Source: Paraburkholderia phenazinium (GTDB lineage: Bacteria; Pseudomonadota; Gammaproteobacteria; Burkholderiales; Burkholderiaceae). Taken from it: a DNA stretch of 64,000 nt. The translations under genes were made by a program, and so were the position numbers. The DNA lies in contig NZ_FNCJ01000016.1 in the NCBI RefSeq assembly GCF_900100735.1, positions 1 to 64,000 on the forward strand, in the 5' to 3' direction. This document shows positions 26,206-37,115 of the stretch, one piece after another. The notes beneath the pieces were generated by a model. It made no database searches and was not told where the DNA came from. It saw nothing but the letters and a program-made list of their open reading frames with translations. The number at the start of each line of letters is the position of its first letter. The stretch's first letter is position 1.

Positions 26206-27123
26206 TCACGCCAGCCCGCGGCGCCGGTAATCGAACCAGAACGACAAGCCAACGCTCGCGAGAATCACCACGGTCGCAATCACCGTCGCGCTCGTCACCG
26301 GCTCGCCGAGCAGCAACGCGCCGAGCGCGACCGCCACCACCGGGTTCACGTACATGCAACTGCTGGCAATGATCGGGCTGGTATGACGGATCAGATACCC
26401 GTACGCGACATACGCGGCCATGGTGCCGACCAGCATCAGGTAGAGGAACGCCAGCACCGGCAGGAAGTGCACCTCGGCCATGCGCTCGCCGGAGACCCAG
26501 GCGACGACCGTCGACATCGCGCCGCCCAGGCCGATCTGCAGCGCGGTGGACAGGAACAGGTCCGAGGGCAGCTTCAGACGCCCGGCCAGATGAGCGCCGC
26601 CGGCCCAGAAGAGCGCTCCGCATAGGATGGCGAGACTGCCGCCGGCCGAACCCGACGAGCCGCCGCCGTGACGCAGGATCGCAATGCCGACGAGGCCGAG
26701 GCCCACGGCAAACCATTCGCCCCGCCCTATCTTGCGTCCCGCGAACGCGGCGATGACGGTCGCGAACAGCGGCACGGTGGCGACCATCACGGCAGCCGTG
26801 CCGGTGCCGACCGTGCGCATCCCGTAAGCCAGCATCCCGCTCGACAACCCGACCAGCATCGTGCCGACCAACCCGGCGTTGCGGACCTCGGACGCGCTCG
26901 GCCAGACCGGATTGCGGCGCGCGGCGAAGACGAACAGGCCGATCCCCGCAAACAGGTTGCGCAAGCCGGACAGCAGCAGCGGCGGAAACGAGCCGAGCGC
27001 GACGTGCACGGCCAGATAGGTGGAGCCCCAGACGAGGTAGACGACGGCGAGCGCGAGTGCGATCCGGCCGTTACGGGACTGGGGAAGGCGCAGCGGAAAA
27101 CGCTCAGGAAGCGACAGCGGCAT
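26206..27123 (-). CDS. EamA-family exporter (YedA-like)
   Basis: 305 residues with ten membrane helices forming two EamA repeats (VYLVWGSTYLAVHVAL near the N-terminus; CGALFWAGGAHLAGRL starting the second repeat; NPVVAVALGALLLGEP near the end). This family of drug/metabolite transporters exports amino acids or other metabolites; YedA of E. coli is the nearest recognised type. GAAGGC precedes the start. Converges with fadH. Confidence 0.85.
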   Translation of the reverse strand: MPLSLPERFPLRLPQSRNGRIALALAVVYLVWGSTYLAVHVALGSFPPLLLSGLRNLFAGIGLFVFAARRNPVWPSASEVRNAGLVGTMLVGLSSGMLAYGMRTVGTGTAAVMVATVPLFATVIAAFAGRKIGRGEWFAVGLGLVGIAILRHGGGSSGSAGGSLAILCGALFWAGGAHLAGRLKLPSDLFLSTALQIGLGGAMSTVVAWVSGERMAEVHFLPVLAFLYLMLVGTMAAYVAYGYLIRHTSPIIASSCMYVNPVVAVALGALLLGEPVTSATVIATVVILASVGLSFWFDYRRRGLA

Positions 27124-27528
27124 GCCTTCAGCCCACCCGTGCCGTTCGAGGCGCTGCGCCTGCGCTCATGACCCGAAGGCCGGATGGCGGGCGCCGCATC
27201 GCGAATGCGGCCTGACAGGCAAGGCTGGAAGACATGGTGGTCGAGCAGGGAGAAGGACGTGGGAAGCAAACCTGGCCGGTCAAGGCGGCCGGGCCGTCAC
27301 GATACGCTGTGCTCCCCGCGCCGCCTGAAGGCAGCGGGCGTTCGCTCCAAAACCGGCGAACACCCCGGCGCGCCGACCGTTCGGCGCACCCGCAGCATTA
27401 TGCAGGAACACCGTTGGACGTAAATGAAAGATTCGTAAGTTGTGTATCCGCAACACGGTCGGGCCAGAGCCATGCCCCAGCCCGACCTTGCCAGACGGCA
27501 CGGGTCAGGCGAACCCGCCGCAGTGGCT
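27124..27528. other. Non-coding stretch
   Basis: About 400 bp between two leftward genes. Open frames in both strands are shadows without ribosome binding sites. AT-rich patch near 27400-27450 could hold a promoter for the EamA gene. Nothing else supported. Confidence 0.4.
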
Positions 27529-27777
27529 TCAGTTGGCCATCGCACCCGAGGCTTCGTGCTTCATGCCCATTGCATCGCCGCCCTTCTTCATCTTGTCCTT
27601 GGACATGGCGTCTTTCGACATCGTGTCCTTCGACATCGCATCTTTCGACATGCTGTCCTTCTTCATGGTGTCGTGCGACATCGCATCGTTCGACATGGCG
27701 CCGCTCGCCTGGGCGAAGGCAGCCGTGCCGCTCGTCAGAAAGGCGACGGCCAGTGCTGCGATTGCGTACTTCTTCAT
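27529..27777 (-). CDS. Pentapeptide MXKDX repeat protein
   Basis: 82 residues: signal peptide (MKKYAIAALAVAFLTSGTAAFA) and a mature part built of five-residue repeats of the type MSKDA/MSKDT/MKKDS, spanning about 40-70. It belongs to the named MXKDX repeat family of small exported proteins in proteobacteria. The Met-rich character hints at copper or oxidant interaction, but this is inference. GGAG ribosome binding site. It follows the molybdopterin oxidoreductase gene by about 95 bp on the same strand and may be co-transcribed. Confidence 0.85.
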   Translation of the reverse strand: MKKYAIAALAVAFLTSGTAAFAQASGAMSNDAMSHDTMKKDSMSKDAMSKDTMSKDAMSKDKMKKGGDAMGMKHEASGAMAN

Positions 27778-27872
27778 GGGATTGCTCCGTTTGTTGTGGG
27801 TCAATAGTGCCGGTCATGCCGGCGTGTTTCCGAAGCTTCTGCCGCTCGCGGGTCGGGCCCAACCCGCGCGCG

Positions 27873-28667
27873 TCAGGAGCCTCCGAACCAGTTGTAGCCC
27901 TGGTCGACCCAATAGCCGCCAGGGTAGGTGTTGGTGACGAACATCTCGACGATGTGCTTCGGATTCTTGTAGCCGAGCTTGGTCGGCATGCGCAGCTTCA
28001 TCGGGAAGCCGTATTTCGGCGGCAACTGCTGGCCGTCGTATTCGAACGTGAGGAGCGTCTGCGGATGCAGGGCGGTCGCCATGTCGATGCTTTCGTAGTA
28101 CTCGTCGGCGCATTTGAAGCCGACGTACTTCGCGCTCGTGTCGGCGCCCACGCGCCGCAGGAAATCGGCGAACGGCGTGCCGCCCCAGCGGCCAATCGCG
28201 CTCCATCCCTCCACGCAGATATGCCGCGTAATCTGCTCGGCATGCGGCAGCGCATACAGTTCGGGCAGACTCCACGTACGCTGGCCGGTGACGAGGCCGC
28301 TGAGTTTCAGGCGGTAGTCCGAAGCATCGACCTCGGGCACCGAGTCGACGCCATAAAACGCGTTGAAGGGAAACGGCCGCGTGATCTGCGCTTCGGTGTA
28401 AGTGGGCGCCAGTTGCTTCGGATCGAAGATGAACGCCTGGGCGCTGTCGTTCAGACGCGAGACGGCACTCAGAAACGTATTCACCGATTTGTCGTCCGTG
28501 AGCGAGCAACCGGTCAGCATCGACAGGCCGCCGAGCGTAAGCAACTGCTTGCCGAACAGGCGCCGCGACGGCAAGGCGAGTTCGCGGCGCGCGTCGATCA
28601 GGATCGATTCGCGGTCGAGCTTGCTCGCGAGGATGCGGCGCGCCGGTTTCTTGTCTGGTGTGGTCAT
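27873..28667 (-). CDS. Molybdopterin-dependent oxidoreductase (sulfite oxidase fold)
   Basis: 264 residues. Tat motif SRRLFGKQLL (34-43) followed by LSMLTGC, so export through Tat, possibly as a lipoprotein (Cys54). The cofactor domain has Cys151 in HICVEGWSAIGRWGG as Mo ligand and FKCADEYYESI. It resembles MsrP/YedY but is shorter and followed by no MsrQ; its partner is the cytochrome b561 encoded just upstream. The two probably form a periplasmic reductase or dehydrogenase that exchanges electrons with quinone. Substrate unknown. Confidence 0.85.
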   Translation of the reverse strand: MTTPDKKPARRILASKLDRESILIDARRELALPSRRLFGKQLLTLGGLSMLTGCSLTDDKSVNTFLSAVSRLNDSAQAFIFDPKQLAPTYTEAQITRPFPFNAFYGVDSVPEVDASDYRLKLSGLVTGQRTWSLPELYALPHAEQITRHICVEGWSAIGRWGGTPFADFLRRVGADTSAKYVGFKCADEYYESIDMATALHPQTLLTFEYDGQQLPPKYGFPMKLRMPTKLGYKNPKHIVEMFVTNTYPGGYWVDQGYNWFGGS

Positions 28668-28677
28668 AGTGATCTCC

Positions 28678-29316
28678 TTAGCGGCCGCGCAGCATCGCGA
28701 GCAGCGAGCGCGGGACGAGCGCCACCATCGCCAGATGCACGACGATGAAAGCCGCCATCAGCGACATGGCGCAAAAGTGCACGACGCGTGCGTTGTCATA
28801 GCCGCCCATCAGTTCGCGCAGCAGCGGAAACTGCACCGACTTCCAGATCGCGAGGCCCGAGAGCACCAGCACGATCAGGTCGCACACCACGAACACGTAG
28901 GCGAATCTCTGCACCGCGTTGTAGACCCGCAGATCGGCGTGCGAGAGCTTGCCGGTCAGCGCGGCGATGAAGTCGTGCAGGATGGCGCGCGGCGAGAGCG
29001 GCAGGAACTTGCGGAAAAAACGCCCGCTAAAGAGGTTGAGCGCGAGGTACACGAGGCCGTTGAAGACCAGCAACCACATCGCCGCAAAGTGCCATTGCAG
29101 CGCGCCGCCGAGCCAGCCGCCGAGCGTGAGCGAAGGTGGAAACATGAAGCCCTTGAAAACCGGCGACGCGTCGTAGATGCGCCAGCCGGAGAGCATCATC
29201 AGGATCGCCGCGAGCGCGTTGAGCCAATGGGTGACACGCACCCAGACCGGGTGAATCGTGCCGCTGCGCGGCGTAGCGGGCGGCGCCGTGTCGGTTAGCG
29301 TGTGAGGGGTTGCCAT
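28678..29316 (-). CDS. Cytochrome b561-family membrane protein
   Basis: 212 residues with four membrane helices and haem-ligand histidines in RVTHWLNALAA, ALQWHFAAMWL and VVHFCAM / IVVHLAMV. Start MATPHTLTD at 29316, GGGAGA upstream. It lies 10 bp before the molybdopterin oxidoreductase, so the pair is an electron-transfer couple: the b-type cytochrome links the periplasmic Mo enzyme with the quinone pool. Confidence 0.88.
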   Translation of the reverse strand: MATPHTLTDTAPPATPRSGTIHPVWVRVTHWLNALAAILMMLSGWRIYDASPVFKGFMFPPSLTLGGWLGGALQWHFAAMWLLVFNGLVYLALNLFSGRFFRKFLPLSPRAILHDFIAALTGKLSHADLRVYNAVQRFAYVFVVCDLIVLVLSGLAIWKSVQFPLLRELMGGYDNARVVHFCAMSLMAAFIVVHLAMVALVPRSLLAMLRGR

Positions 29317-29347
29317 GTGAGTCTCCCAAAGTGGCTGGCGGCCTGTT

Positions 29348-30181
29348 TCAATGACAGGCTGCCAGTTCAGCCACCTGCAATACCTCGCCGGTGGCGGCGT
29401 TTTCGACAAAGGCCACGACGCCGAACTTGCCGGGCTGCGCGTTGGCGTCCGCCGCCTCGGCAGCGTCAAGCGCGATATCGCGGTGAATCTGTGCGCTGCC
29501 GGCCGCGAGCGGCACGGGGCCAATCCATTGCCGCACCACGCGCTCATGATGGAGCGTAGCACCGCTGTTTTCGCCGGCGCGCACCTGCGAAGTCAGCGCG
29601 TTTTCGTAAACCGCCACATAAGCGTTCAACGGCTCGCTGATCACAGCCTTCGCGGTAAAGCGCGCATCGACGTTAAAGCCGGTGCTGCCTTGAGCGGGCG
29701 CGGCCAGTGCCAGCGCGATATCGGCCTGGGCCGGCTCGGCGGTCACCTTATGGATGCGCTCTTCAAAGCTCTCGGGTTGCGACCAGCCGCGCAATTCGCG
29801 ACCCGATACGAAGACTTCCGGCGTGTAGATGGTGTGAGCGCCGGCGAGATCGGTCAGGCTCTGCTGACGCTCTGTGAAACGGTGCTGCGAAAAGCGGTCG
29901 GTCCAGCCGAGGCTGTTCCAGTAGTCCACATGCAAGGCGAGCGGCACGATGCTCTGCGACGTACCACTGTCTTTCCACTGGCTCAGCCACCGGTCTGCGG
30001 GCGGACAGCTATTGCAGCCCTCGCTGCTGTAGAGCTCCACCAGAGCGACGCGGTGGGCCGGGCTGTGGGCCGTGCACATCGACGCGGCCGCCTGAGCGGC
30101 GCCGCTCGTGGCGAGCGCGGCGAGCAGCGCGACTGCGCGCACGAAACGCGAGTCGGCAAAGCGGCGGGTGACGGGATGCAT
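29348..30181 (-). CDS. DUF1223 exported thioredoxin-like protein
   Basis: 277 residues with a signal peptide (FVRAVALLAALATSGAAQAAA) and the DUF1223 thioredoxin-like fold: LVELYSSEGCNSCPPADRWL with a CxxC centre, HVDYWNSLGWTDRFS, and TPEVFVSGRELRGW. Start at 30181 (MHPVTRRF) chosen because GGAG lies 6 bp upstream; two in-frame Met codons upstream lack a site. First gene of a three-gene leftward operon with the b561 and Mo-enzyme genes; it may supply redox chemistry or help maturation of the partner. Confidence 0.82.
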   Translation of the reverse strand: MHPVTRRFADSRFVRAVALLAALATSGAAQAAASMCTAHSPAHRVALVELYSSEGCNSCPPADRWLSQWKDSGTSQSIVPLALHVDYWNSLGWTDRFSQHRFTERQQSLTDLAGAHTIYTPEVFVSGRELRGWSQPESFEERIHKVTAEPAQADIALALAAPAQGSTGFNVDARFTAKAVISEPLNAYVAVYENALTSQVRAGENSGATLHHERVVRQWIGPVPLAAGSAQIHRDIALDAAEAADANAQPGKFGVVAFVENAATGEVLQVAELAACH

Positions 30182-30367
30182 GACAGGCTCCATGAGGAAA
30201 TCTGCACGTTTGTCGAACTGCGCCATCGGTTATGACAGCGGTTTCGAAAATATTTTTCCGGCAAGCGCAGGACGGACCAGGCTGGGTTGCCGAACTCGTC
30301 TTTGATACGATCGACGCCGACAAAGACAATGGTTATGGCCTTCCCGTTCGGAATACACACTGCGCAC

Positions 30368-30793
30368 ATGTCCTTGCCCACCCCGACGCTGCATACCGTT
30401 CGCCTGCTACTGCGCCCTTTCACGCAAGCCGACACGGACGCCATCTTCGCGCTGCACAGTAGCCCACGCGTGTTGCGCTACTGGGATCCCGGTTATCGCA
30501 GCGCGAGGATGGGCTACTGCCTCGATGACGCGGCATGGGGCCAAGGCTTCGCCACCGAAGCCGCAGGTGCTGTGTTGCAGTGGGCCTTCTACACGCTGGA
30601 CCTGAACCGCGTCCAGGCCGAGGCCGACACGCGCAACACGGCATCGGGCCGGGTGCTGGAGAAGCTCCGGTTTGTCCGCGAAGGTACGCTGCGCGAAGAT
30701 TGCATTGTGGATGGCGAGGTGTCGGATTCCTGGGTGTATGGGCTTCTCAGGCGGGAATGGAAGCCGTTGCAGCCCGGGTCGGCGGCAGGCTGA
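30368..30793 (+). CDS. GNAT N-acetyltransferase (RimJ-like) with internal deletion
   Basis: 141 residues. The N-terminus (LHTVRLLLRPFTQADTDAIF, SSPRVLRYWDP) and the C-terminal half (GYCLDDAAWGQGFATEAAGA, VQAEADTRNTASGRVLEKLRF) match RimJ/RimL-type acetyltransferases. About 45-50 residues that normally lie between RYWD and the YRSA strand are missing, joined in frame at WDPGYRSA. The acetyl-CoA loop (GQGFATEA) is intact but central strands are gone, so activity is doubtful; this may be a recent in-frame deletion. Start could also be 30287. Confidence 0.72.
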   Translation: MSLPTPTLHTVRLLLRPFTQADTDAIFALHSSPRVLRYWDPGYRSARMGYCLDDAAWGQGFATEAAGAVLQWAFYTLDLNRVQAEADTRNTASGRVLEKLRFVREGTLREDCIVDGEVSDSWVYGLLRREWKPLQPGSAAG

Positions 30794-31261
30794 AACGGTG
30801 GCAAGTGCGATCTCACAGGAATCTCCCCAGTTCTCAGTGGCTACCCATGAGCCGGCTGGCGGGTAAGTGTGGGGCCTAACCCCTCGCCTCGAACCGACCC
30901 ACTTCGACCTGCGTCAAAAAGCGTCGCCCCGGATTGTCGAGCGTCTCACCGTGCGCGTGCTACTATCAATGATCCTCTTGTGCCGCTTCGTTCGGCATTT
31001 ATTTTTACGATAACTCCCGGCTTCCTGATGCGTACTGCATGCTACCGTGCCCTGTCCCGACTGCGCCTTCGCGGCGCGGCTGGATATGCGCGCGCCACAG
31101 CCTTGCGCGAAGCCATCCCCCACCGCCAGCCCACGCTCCCGCTCTGCGCCGCCCGGCGTCCGACCTGAACGATTCTCCGCACCGGAGCCCGTCAGCCGGG
31201 CTCCGGGCCGATCTCATCCGCAAGCAGTACCTTTTTATGCAGATCGAAATGGAGAACCGTC
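30794..31261. other. Non-coding stretch upstream of rnk
   Basis: No believable gene; the short frames present lack ribosome binding sites and family resemblance. The AT-rich portion at about 30955-31020 may contain the rnk promoter, leaving a leader of over 200 nt. Confidence 0.4.
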
Positions 31262-31672
31262 ATGAAGAAGACGAAAACCTGTTACCTCACCGAACTCGAC
31301 GTCGCCCGTCTCGAGAAACACGCATCCATGCCGGGCGCCGACGCCCGCATGCAAGACATGCTCGATGAGCTATTGATGCGCGCCGTCACCGTGGAGGCGC
31401 GCGACATCCCCGCCAACGTCGTCACGATGAATTCGCGCGCCACGCTCGCCGACGAAGCGACCGGCGAGCAAATGACCTGGACGGTCGTCTACCCGCCGAA
31501 CGCGGATGTCGGCAGCGGCCGGCTGAACGTGTTTTCCCCCGCGGGTCTCGCGCTGCTAGGCGCGAAACGCGGCGAACGGATCCGCTTCACCCCGCCGAGC
31601 GGCGCGGAGAAAACGCTGAAAATCGAGCAGATCCTGTTTCAGCCGGAAGCCGCCGACGATTTCACGCTCTAA
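31262..31672 (+). CDS. rnk: Regulator of nucleoside diphosphate kinase (Rnk)
   Basis: 136 residues: short N-terminal helical arm (CYLTELDVARLEKH, MLDELLMRAVTVEA) and a GreA/GreB C-terminal FKBP-like domain (VTMNSRATLADEATGEQMTWTVVYP, NVFSPAGLALLGAKRGERI). Rnk binds RNA polymerase near the secondary channel like the Gre factors but lacks the long coiled coil that stimulates cleavage. Monocistronic. Confidence 0.88.
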   Translation: MKKTKTCYLTELDVARLEKHASMPGADARMQDMLDELLMRAVTVEARDIPANVVTMNSRATLADEATGEQMTWTVVYPPNADVGSGRLNVFSPAGLALLGAKRGERIRFTPPSGAEKTLKIEQILFQPEAADDFTL

Positions 31673-31821
31673 GCGCGGCTACCTTTCATGCTGCGGCGCA
31701 TCACTGCGCGCCGCCCAATAGAGATAAGCCTGATGGCCTGTAAGGCGGCCACTCATGGCGTGCCGCCCATTTCGAGACCGGTTGCCAAGCACCGGTCGGC
31801 CGGTGTATCGTTTGGCCTGCT

Positions 31822-31923
31822 AACGCGGGGGTCCTGCGTCGCACGGAGGTAGGAGGTCTGTGCTGCGTGGGTGAGAAATACCCTTTGAACCTGATCTGGA
31901 TAATGCCAGCGCAGGGAAGCGTA
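31822..31923 (+). promoter_or_regulatory. TPP riboswitch aptamer
   Basis: Contains the conserved THI-box cores: GGGGGTCC at the 5' side, GGTGAGAAATACCC, then TTTGAACCTGATCTGG and ATAATGCCAGCGCAGGGAAG. The ends ACGC and GCGT can form P1. It lies 147 bp upstream of thiC, where it would sense thiamine diphosphate and turn off expression. Confidence 0.95.
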
Positions 31924-31983
31924 CGGAATTCGCCGCCGCTCTACCGCTTCATCCTCTAGCGAATTCCGACTACTTCCGTCTCG

Positions 31984-32064
31984 TCTCCTGCTTAGCCGCC
32001 CCACATAGCTTTGCATGGGACCCGAGTAAGGTGCTAACGCGCCAACTCGGGTCGACACAGGAGA
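31984..32064 (+). promoter_or_regulatory. Predicted riboswitch expression platform sequestering the thiC ribosome binding site
   Basis: TCTCCTG (31984-31990) is a perfect complement of the thiC Shine-Dalgarno segment CAGGAGA (32058-32064). Between them ACCCGAGT (32020-32027) pairs with ACTCGGGT (32045-32052). An earlier hairpin GGAATTCGC/GCGAATTCC lies at 31925-31967. No T-run is present, so control of translation rather than termination is likely. Confidence 0.65.
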
Positions 32065-32069
32065 AATAG

Positions 32070-34001
<1,932 letters not shown>

Positions 34002-34050
34002 GGCCAGCCAGGCGGCGCTCGCAAGAACGCGCCGCCCGCTTGTCATGCAT

Positions 34051-34083
34051 GAGAGAGCCCGCCACCGGCGGGCTCTCTCATTT
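34051..34083 (+). terminator. Terminator after thiC
   Basis: A perfect 13-bp stem GAGAGAGCCCGCC / GGCGGGCTCTCTC with loop ACC, then ATTT. Works in either direction. Confidence 0.82.
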
Positions 34084-34263
34084 GCGCAGACTGCTCGCCG
34101 GCGCCGTCATCACAAGCCGGATAGCCGCTTCCATCTCTGAAACAAGCGGTAACGAGATTGCAACCTGAGGCAAGCCGCGACGGCGTAAGCTGAGCGGATG
34201 ATGCCGTTTTTTAGAATCATCAACACCAACCGCCGCGGCATCGAGAAGCATCAGGAGCGTGCC

Positions 34264-34770
34264 ATGATTTCCCTTTCCGCCACCACCCGCCTCGCCGCCG
34301 CGGCTATGGTGCTTGCCTTGTCCGGCTGCTATTACCCCTACGGCTACTATCCCTACGGCGCGAACGGCTATTACGCAACCGTACCCGCTTCGTCGACCCA
34401 GGCGGCCGTGCCGGTGACAGCGAACGGCGAGCCGGTCGGCGCACTGAGCCAGCATGGCCCGATCCCCGCCCCGCCGCCGCCCTCGGTCACAACCTCCGGT
34501 TCGTATAGCGTGCCGTCCATGTCGAGCGCGGCGCCCGTGGCGACCCAGCAGGTCTACGTGCCGGCTCCGGCGCCCGCGCCGGTCTATCCCGCTTACTATC
34601 CTTATCCCGCCTATCCGGCTTACCCTGCCTATTATGGGTACGGCTACCCCGCTTATTGGGGCCCATCGGTTTCGATCGGCTTCGGCGGCTATTGGGGTGG
34701 CGGTTGCTGCTGGGGCGGCGGACATTGGGGCGGCGGCTGGGGTGGCGGTTGGCACGGCCACTACCACTAA
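34264..34770 (+). CDS. Tyr/Pro/Gly-rich exported lipoprotein
   Basis: 168 residues. Signal peptide with lipobox ALSGC (Cys20) followed at once by YYPYGYYPYG. The middle has PAYPAY repeats and the end is a Gly/Trp/His run (GGYWGGGCCWGGGHWGGGWG). Low-complexity tails of this kind are seen in Burkholderia surface lipoproteins; the His/Cys/Trp-rich end might bind metal. No domain recognised. ATG at 34264 preceded by CAGGAGC. The antisense frame on the other strand, rich in Arg/Ala, is a shadow. Confidence 0.78.
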   Translation: MISLSATTRLAAAAMVLALSGCYYPYGYYPYGANGYYATVPASSTQAAVPVTANGEPVGALSQHGPIPAPPPPSVTTSGSYSVPSMSSAAPVATQQVYVPAPAPAPVYPAYYPYPAYPAYPAYYGYGYPAYWGPSVSIGFGGYWGGGCCWGGGHWGGGWGGGWHGHYH

Positions 34771-35227
34771 GACAGCTACGCCAACCAGGCCAACTAACAA
34801 GCCAGACCAAGCGCGCCGGGCAGCGGCTCACGTGAATACGTTGCCCGGCGCTGCATCACCGCCTCACCGCATCACCATCTAATCGCTTCACCGCCTCATC
34901 GCTCCACTCCCCCATTGCGCTACCGCCCCCTCATACCTCCGAGTAAACGCAGCGCCATCCATTCGTGACGTGCTCGTCATTTCCCGGCCACCGCCAAGCC
35001 ATCGTCGCGCCACCTGCACCATTCGCTGCCAGCCCGCCCGTAGTTTCCCGTCTTGACTGCGCCAGCCCGAGTTCTATGCTGGAACTGCCGCACGCACTAT
35101 CTGTTTAAATACGCGATTCCGGTGCTGTACCCACACGCAGCCATACCGTCATCCGTCCTGCTCCATCCGACGCGTCATCTCACGCGCAGTCCGTCGCGTC
35201 GACTCGAACAACAACGAAGGAGACGTG
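34771..35227. other. Non-coding stretch upstream of lactate permease
   Basis: No gene seen. CAACC/CATCACC repetitive patches at 34860-34900. Likely contains the lctP promoter and operator (in this group often GntR/LldR-type), but I cannot name a site. Confidence 0.4.
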
Positions 35228-36826
35228 ATGTTTCACCAACTGTTGACCCCTATCGGCAATTCGCTATTGCCGTCGTTCCTCGTCGCCGCGCTGCCGATCC
35301 TGGTGGTGCTGGTGCTGCTCGGCTGGGCCCGGCGCCCGGCATGGCAAGCGTCGCTCGCCGGTCTGATCGTCGGGTTGCTGGTGGCGATCTTCGGCTGGCA
35401 GTTTCCCGTCGGCCTCGCGCTCAATACGGTCGTCGCCGGCGCGGTGTTCGCGCTGTGGCCGATCATGTGGATCGTCGTCGCGGCGATCCTGCTCTACAAC
35501 ATCGCGCAACGCTCGGGCCGCTTCGCCGCGTTTCGCATGTGGATGATCGACAACCTGCCGAACGACCGGCGCATCGTGCTGGTGGTGATCGGCTTCTCGT
35601 TCGGCGCGCTGCTCGAAGGCATCTCCGGCTTCGGCACCCCGGTGGCGATCACCAGCTCGCTGCTGATCCTGCTCGGCTTCCCGACGCTCGAAGCCCTCAC
35701 CTTCACGCTCATCTTCGATACCGCACCGGTCGCCTTCGGCGCGCTCGGCGTGCCGATCACGGTGCTCGCCGCGGTCACCCACCTGCCCGCCGACAGCCTC
35801 GCCAAGATGGTCGGCCGGCAGTTGCCGTTCTTCGCGTTCCTGCTGCCGTTCTATGTGATCGCCGTGTATGCCGGCTTTCGCAACATGCTGCGGATCTGGC
35901 CGGTGCTGCTGGTCGCGGGCGGCAGCTTCGCCGTGACACAGTTCGTCGTCTCCAACTACGTGAGCTACAGCCTGACCGACGTGCTCTCGTCGCTGGTCTC
36001 GCTGATCGTGACGGTCTCGTTCCTGAGGTTCTGGAAGCCCGCAGCCGATCCAAAGTTCGCGGTCAACATCGACCGTATCGGCGAGGTTCGCGGCAAGATC
36101 AGCGGCGCTCAGGGCTGGTATCCGTGGATCATCGTGTCGGTAGTCGTGATCATCTGGACGATCGCCAAGGTCTTCACGATCGGCGACATCAAGGTGCCCT
36201 GGCCGGGCCTGAACAAGGCGGTCTTCATCACGCTGTACCACACGCCGTATGCCGCCGTCTGGGACTTCCAGCCGCTCGCCACCGGCACCGCAATCCTCGT
36301 CGCGGCGATCATCACGGCGCTGCTGGTGCGGCTATCGCTGGCCGAATTCGGCCGCGCCATCGTCGATACCTGGGTGCAGACGCGCATCGCCATCCTGACC
36401 GTGGCGACCATCGTTGCGCTCGCCTACCTGATGAACTACTCGGGACTCACCTATACGCTCGGCCTCGGTGTGGCATCGGTTGGCGCGTTCTTCCCGCTGG
36501 TGTCGGCGTTCCTCGGCTGGGTGGCGGTGTTCCTGTCGGGCAGCGACACCTCCGGCAATGCCCTGTTCGGCAACCTGCAGGTGGTGGCCGCCAATCAGCT
36601 CAATCTCAATCCGATCCTGATGGCCGCCACCAATTCGTCAGGCGGGGTGATGGGCAAGATGATCTCGCCGCAGAACATCTCCACCGGCGTGGCGACCACC
36701 GATCTCAAAGGCAAGGAAGGCGTGGTGTTCGCAAAGACCTTCAAGCACTCGGTGATTCTGACGATCGTGCTCGGCATCATCGTGTGGTTGCAGCAGAACT
36801 ACCTGCAAGGCATGATCCCGCATTGA
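35228..36826 (+). CDS. lldP: L-lactate permease
   Basis: 532 residues, about twelve to fourteen membrane helices, of the LctP family. Family blocks: GISGFGTPVAITSSLLILLGF (about 128-148), DTAPVAFGALGVP, SGSDTSGNALFGNLQVVAA and NSSGGVMGKMISPQNIS near the end. It imports L-/D-lactate and glycolate with protons. ATG 35228 chosen with GGAG upstream; an adjacent GTG at 35225 is possible. No lactate dehydrogenase genes next to it. Ends in a strong terminator. Confidence 0.93.
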   Translation: MFHQLLTPIGNSLLPSFLVAALPILVVLVLLGWARRPAWQASLAGLIVGLLVAIFGWQFPVGLALNTVVAGAVFALWPIMWIVVAAILLYNIAQRSGRFAAFRMWMIDNLPNDRRIVLVVIGFSFGALLEGISGFGTPVAITSSLLILLGFPTLEALTFTLIFDTAPVAFGALGVPITVLAAVTHLPADSLAKMVGRQLPFFAFLLPFYVIAVYAGFRNMLRIWPVLLVAGGSFAVTQFVVSNYVSYSLTDVLSSLVSLIVTVSFLRFWKPAADPKFAVNIDRIGEVRGKISGAQGWYPWIIVSVVVIIWTIAKVFTIGDIKVPWPGLNKAVFITLYHTPYAAVWDFQPLATGTAILVAAIITALLVRLSLAEFGRAIVDTWVQTRIAILTVATIVALAYLMNYSGLTYTLGLGVASVGAFFPLVSAFLGWVAVFLSGSDTSGNALFGNLQVVAANQLNLNPILMAATNSSGGVMGKMISPQNISTGVATTDLKGKEGVVFAKTFKHSVILTIVLGIIVWLQQNYLQGMIPH

Positions 36827-36854
36827 CCGCACGCGGCTCGATGTGAGCAAAACA

Positions 36855-36880
36855 GGCACGCTCGCGGGCGTGCCTTTTTT
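36855..36880 (+). terminator. Terminator after lactate permease
   Basis: Seven-bp stem GGCACGC / GCGTGCC followed by six T. Confidence 0.88.
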
Positions 36881-37115
36881 GTTGCTTCTTACGCACGGCC
36901 GCCGTCGCGCTGCCAGCCGGCGCTTCTGTCAATTTTTCTCACATATCCGTGAGAATTGCTCGTTTTACGCCAAGCCTCGCGACGCTTACGCTTAGCCCTA
37001 CAGGACAAGGTTCGGCAAGAATATCTTGCTGTTTCATTCCAGCCTGAAACATCCGCAAACTCGCGCTGTTACCATCGATTCGCGTCTCGACTCAACTGCG
37101 CGAGACGCGCCTTCC

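Noticed and set aside
27440..27937. Plus-strand frame rich in SFDIAS repeats
   Set aside because: Mirror image of the MXKDX repeats on the other strand.
34078..34800. A 240-codon minus-strand frame
   Set aside because: Antisense to the Tyr/Gly-rich lipoprotein; composition is of shadow type.
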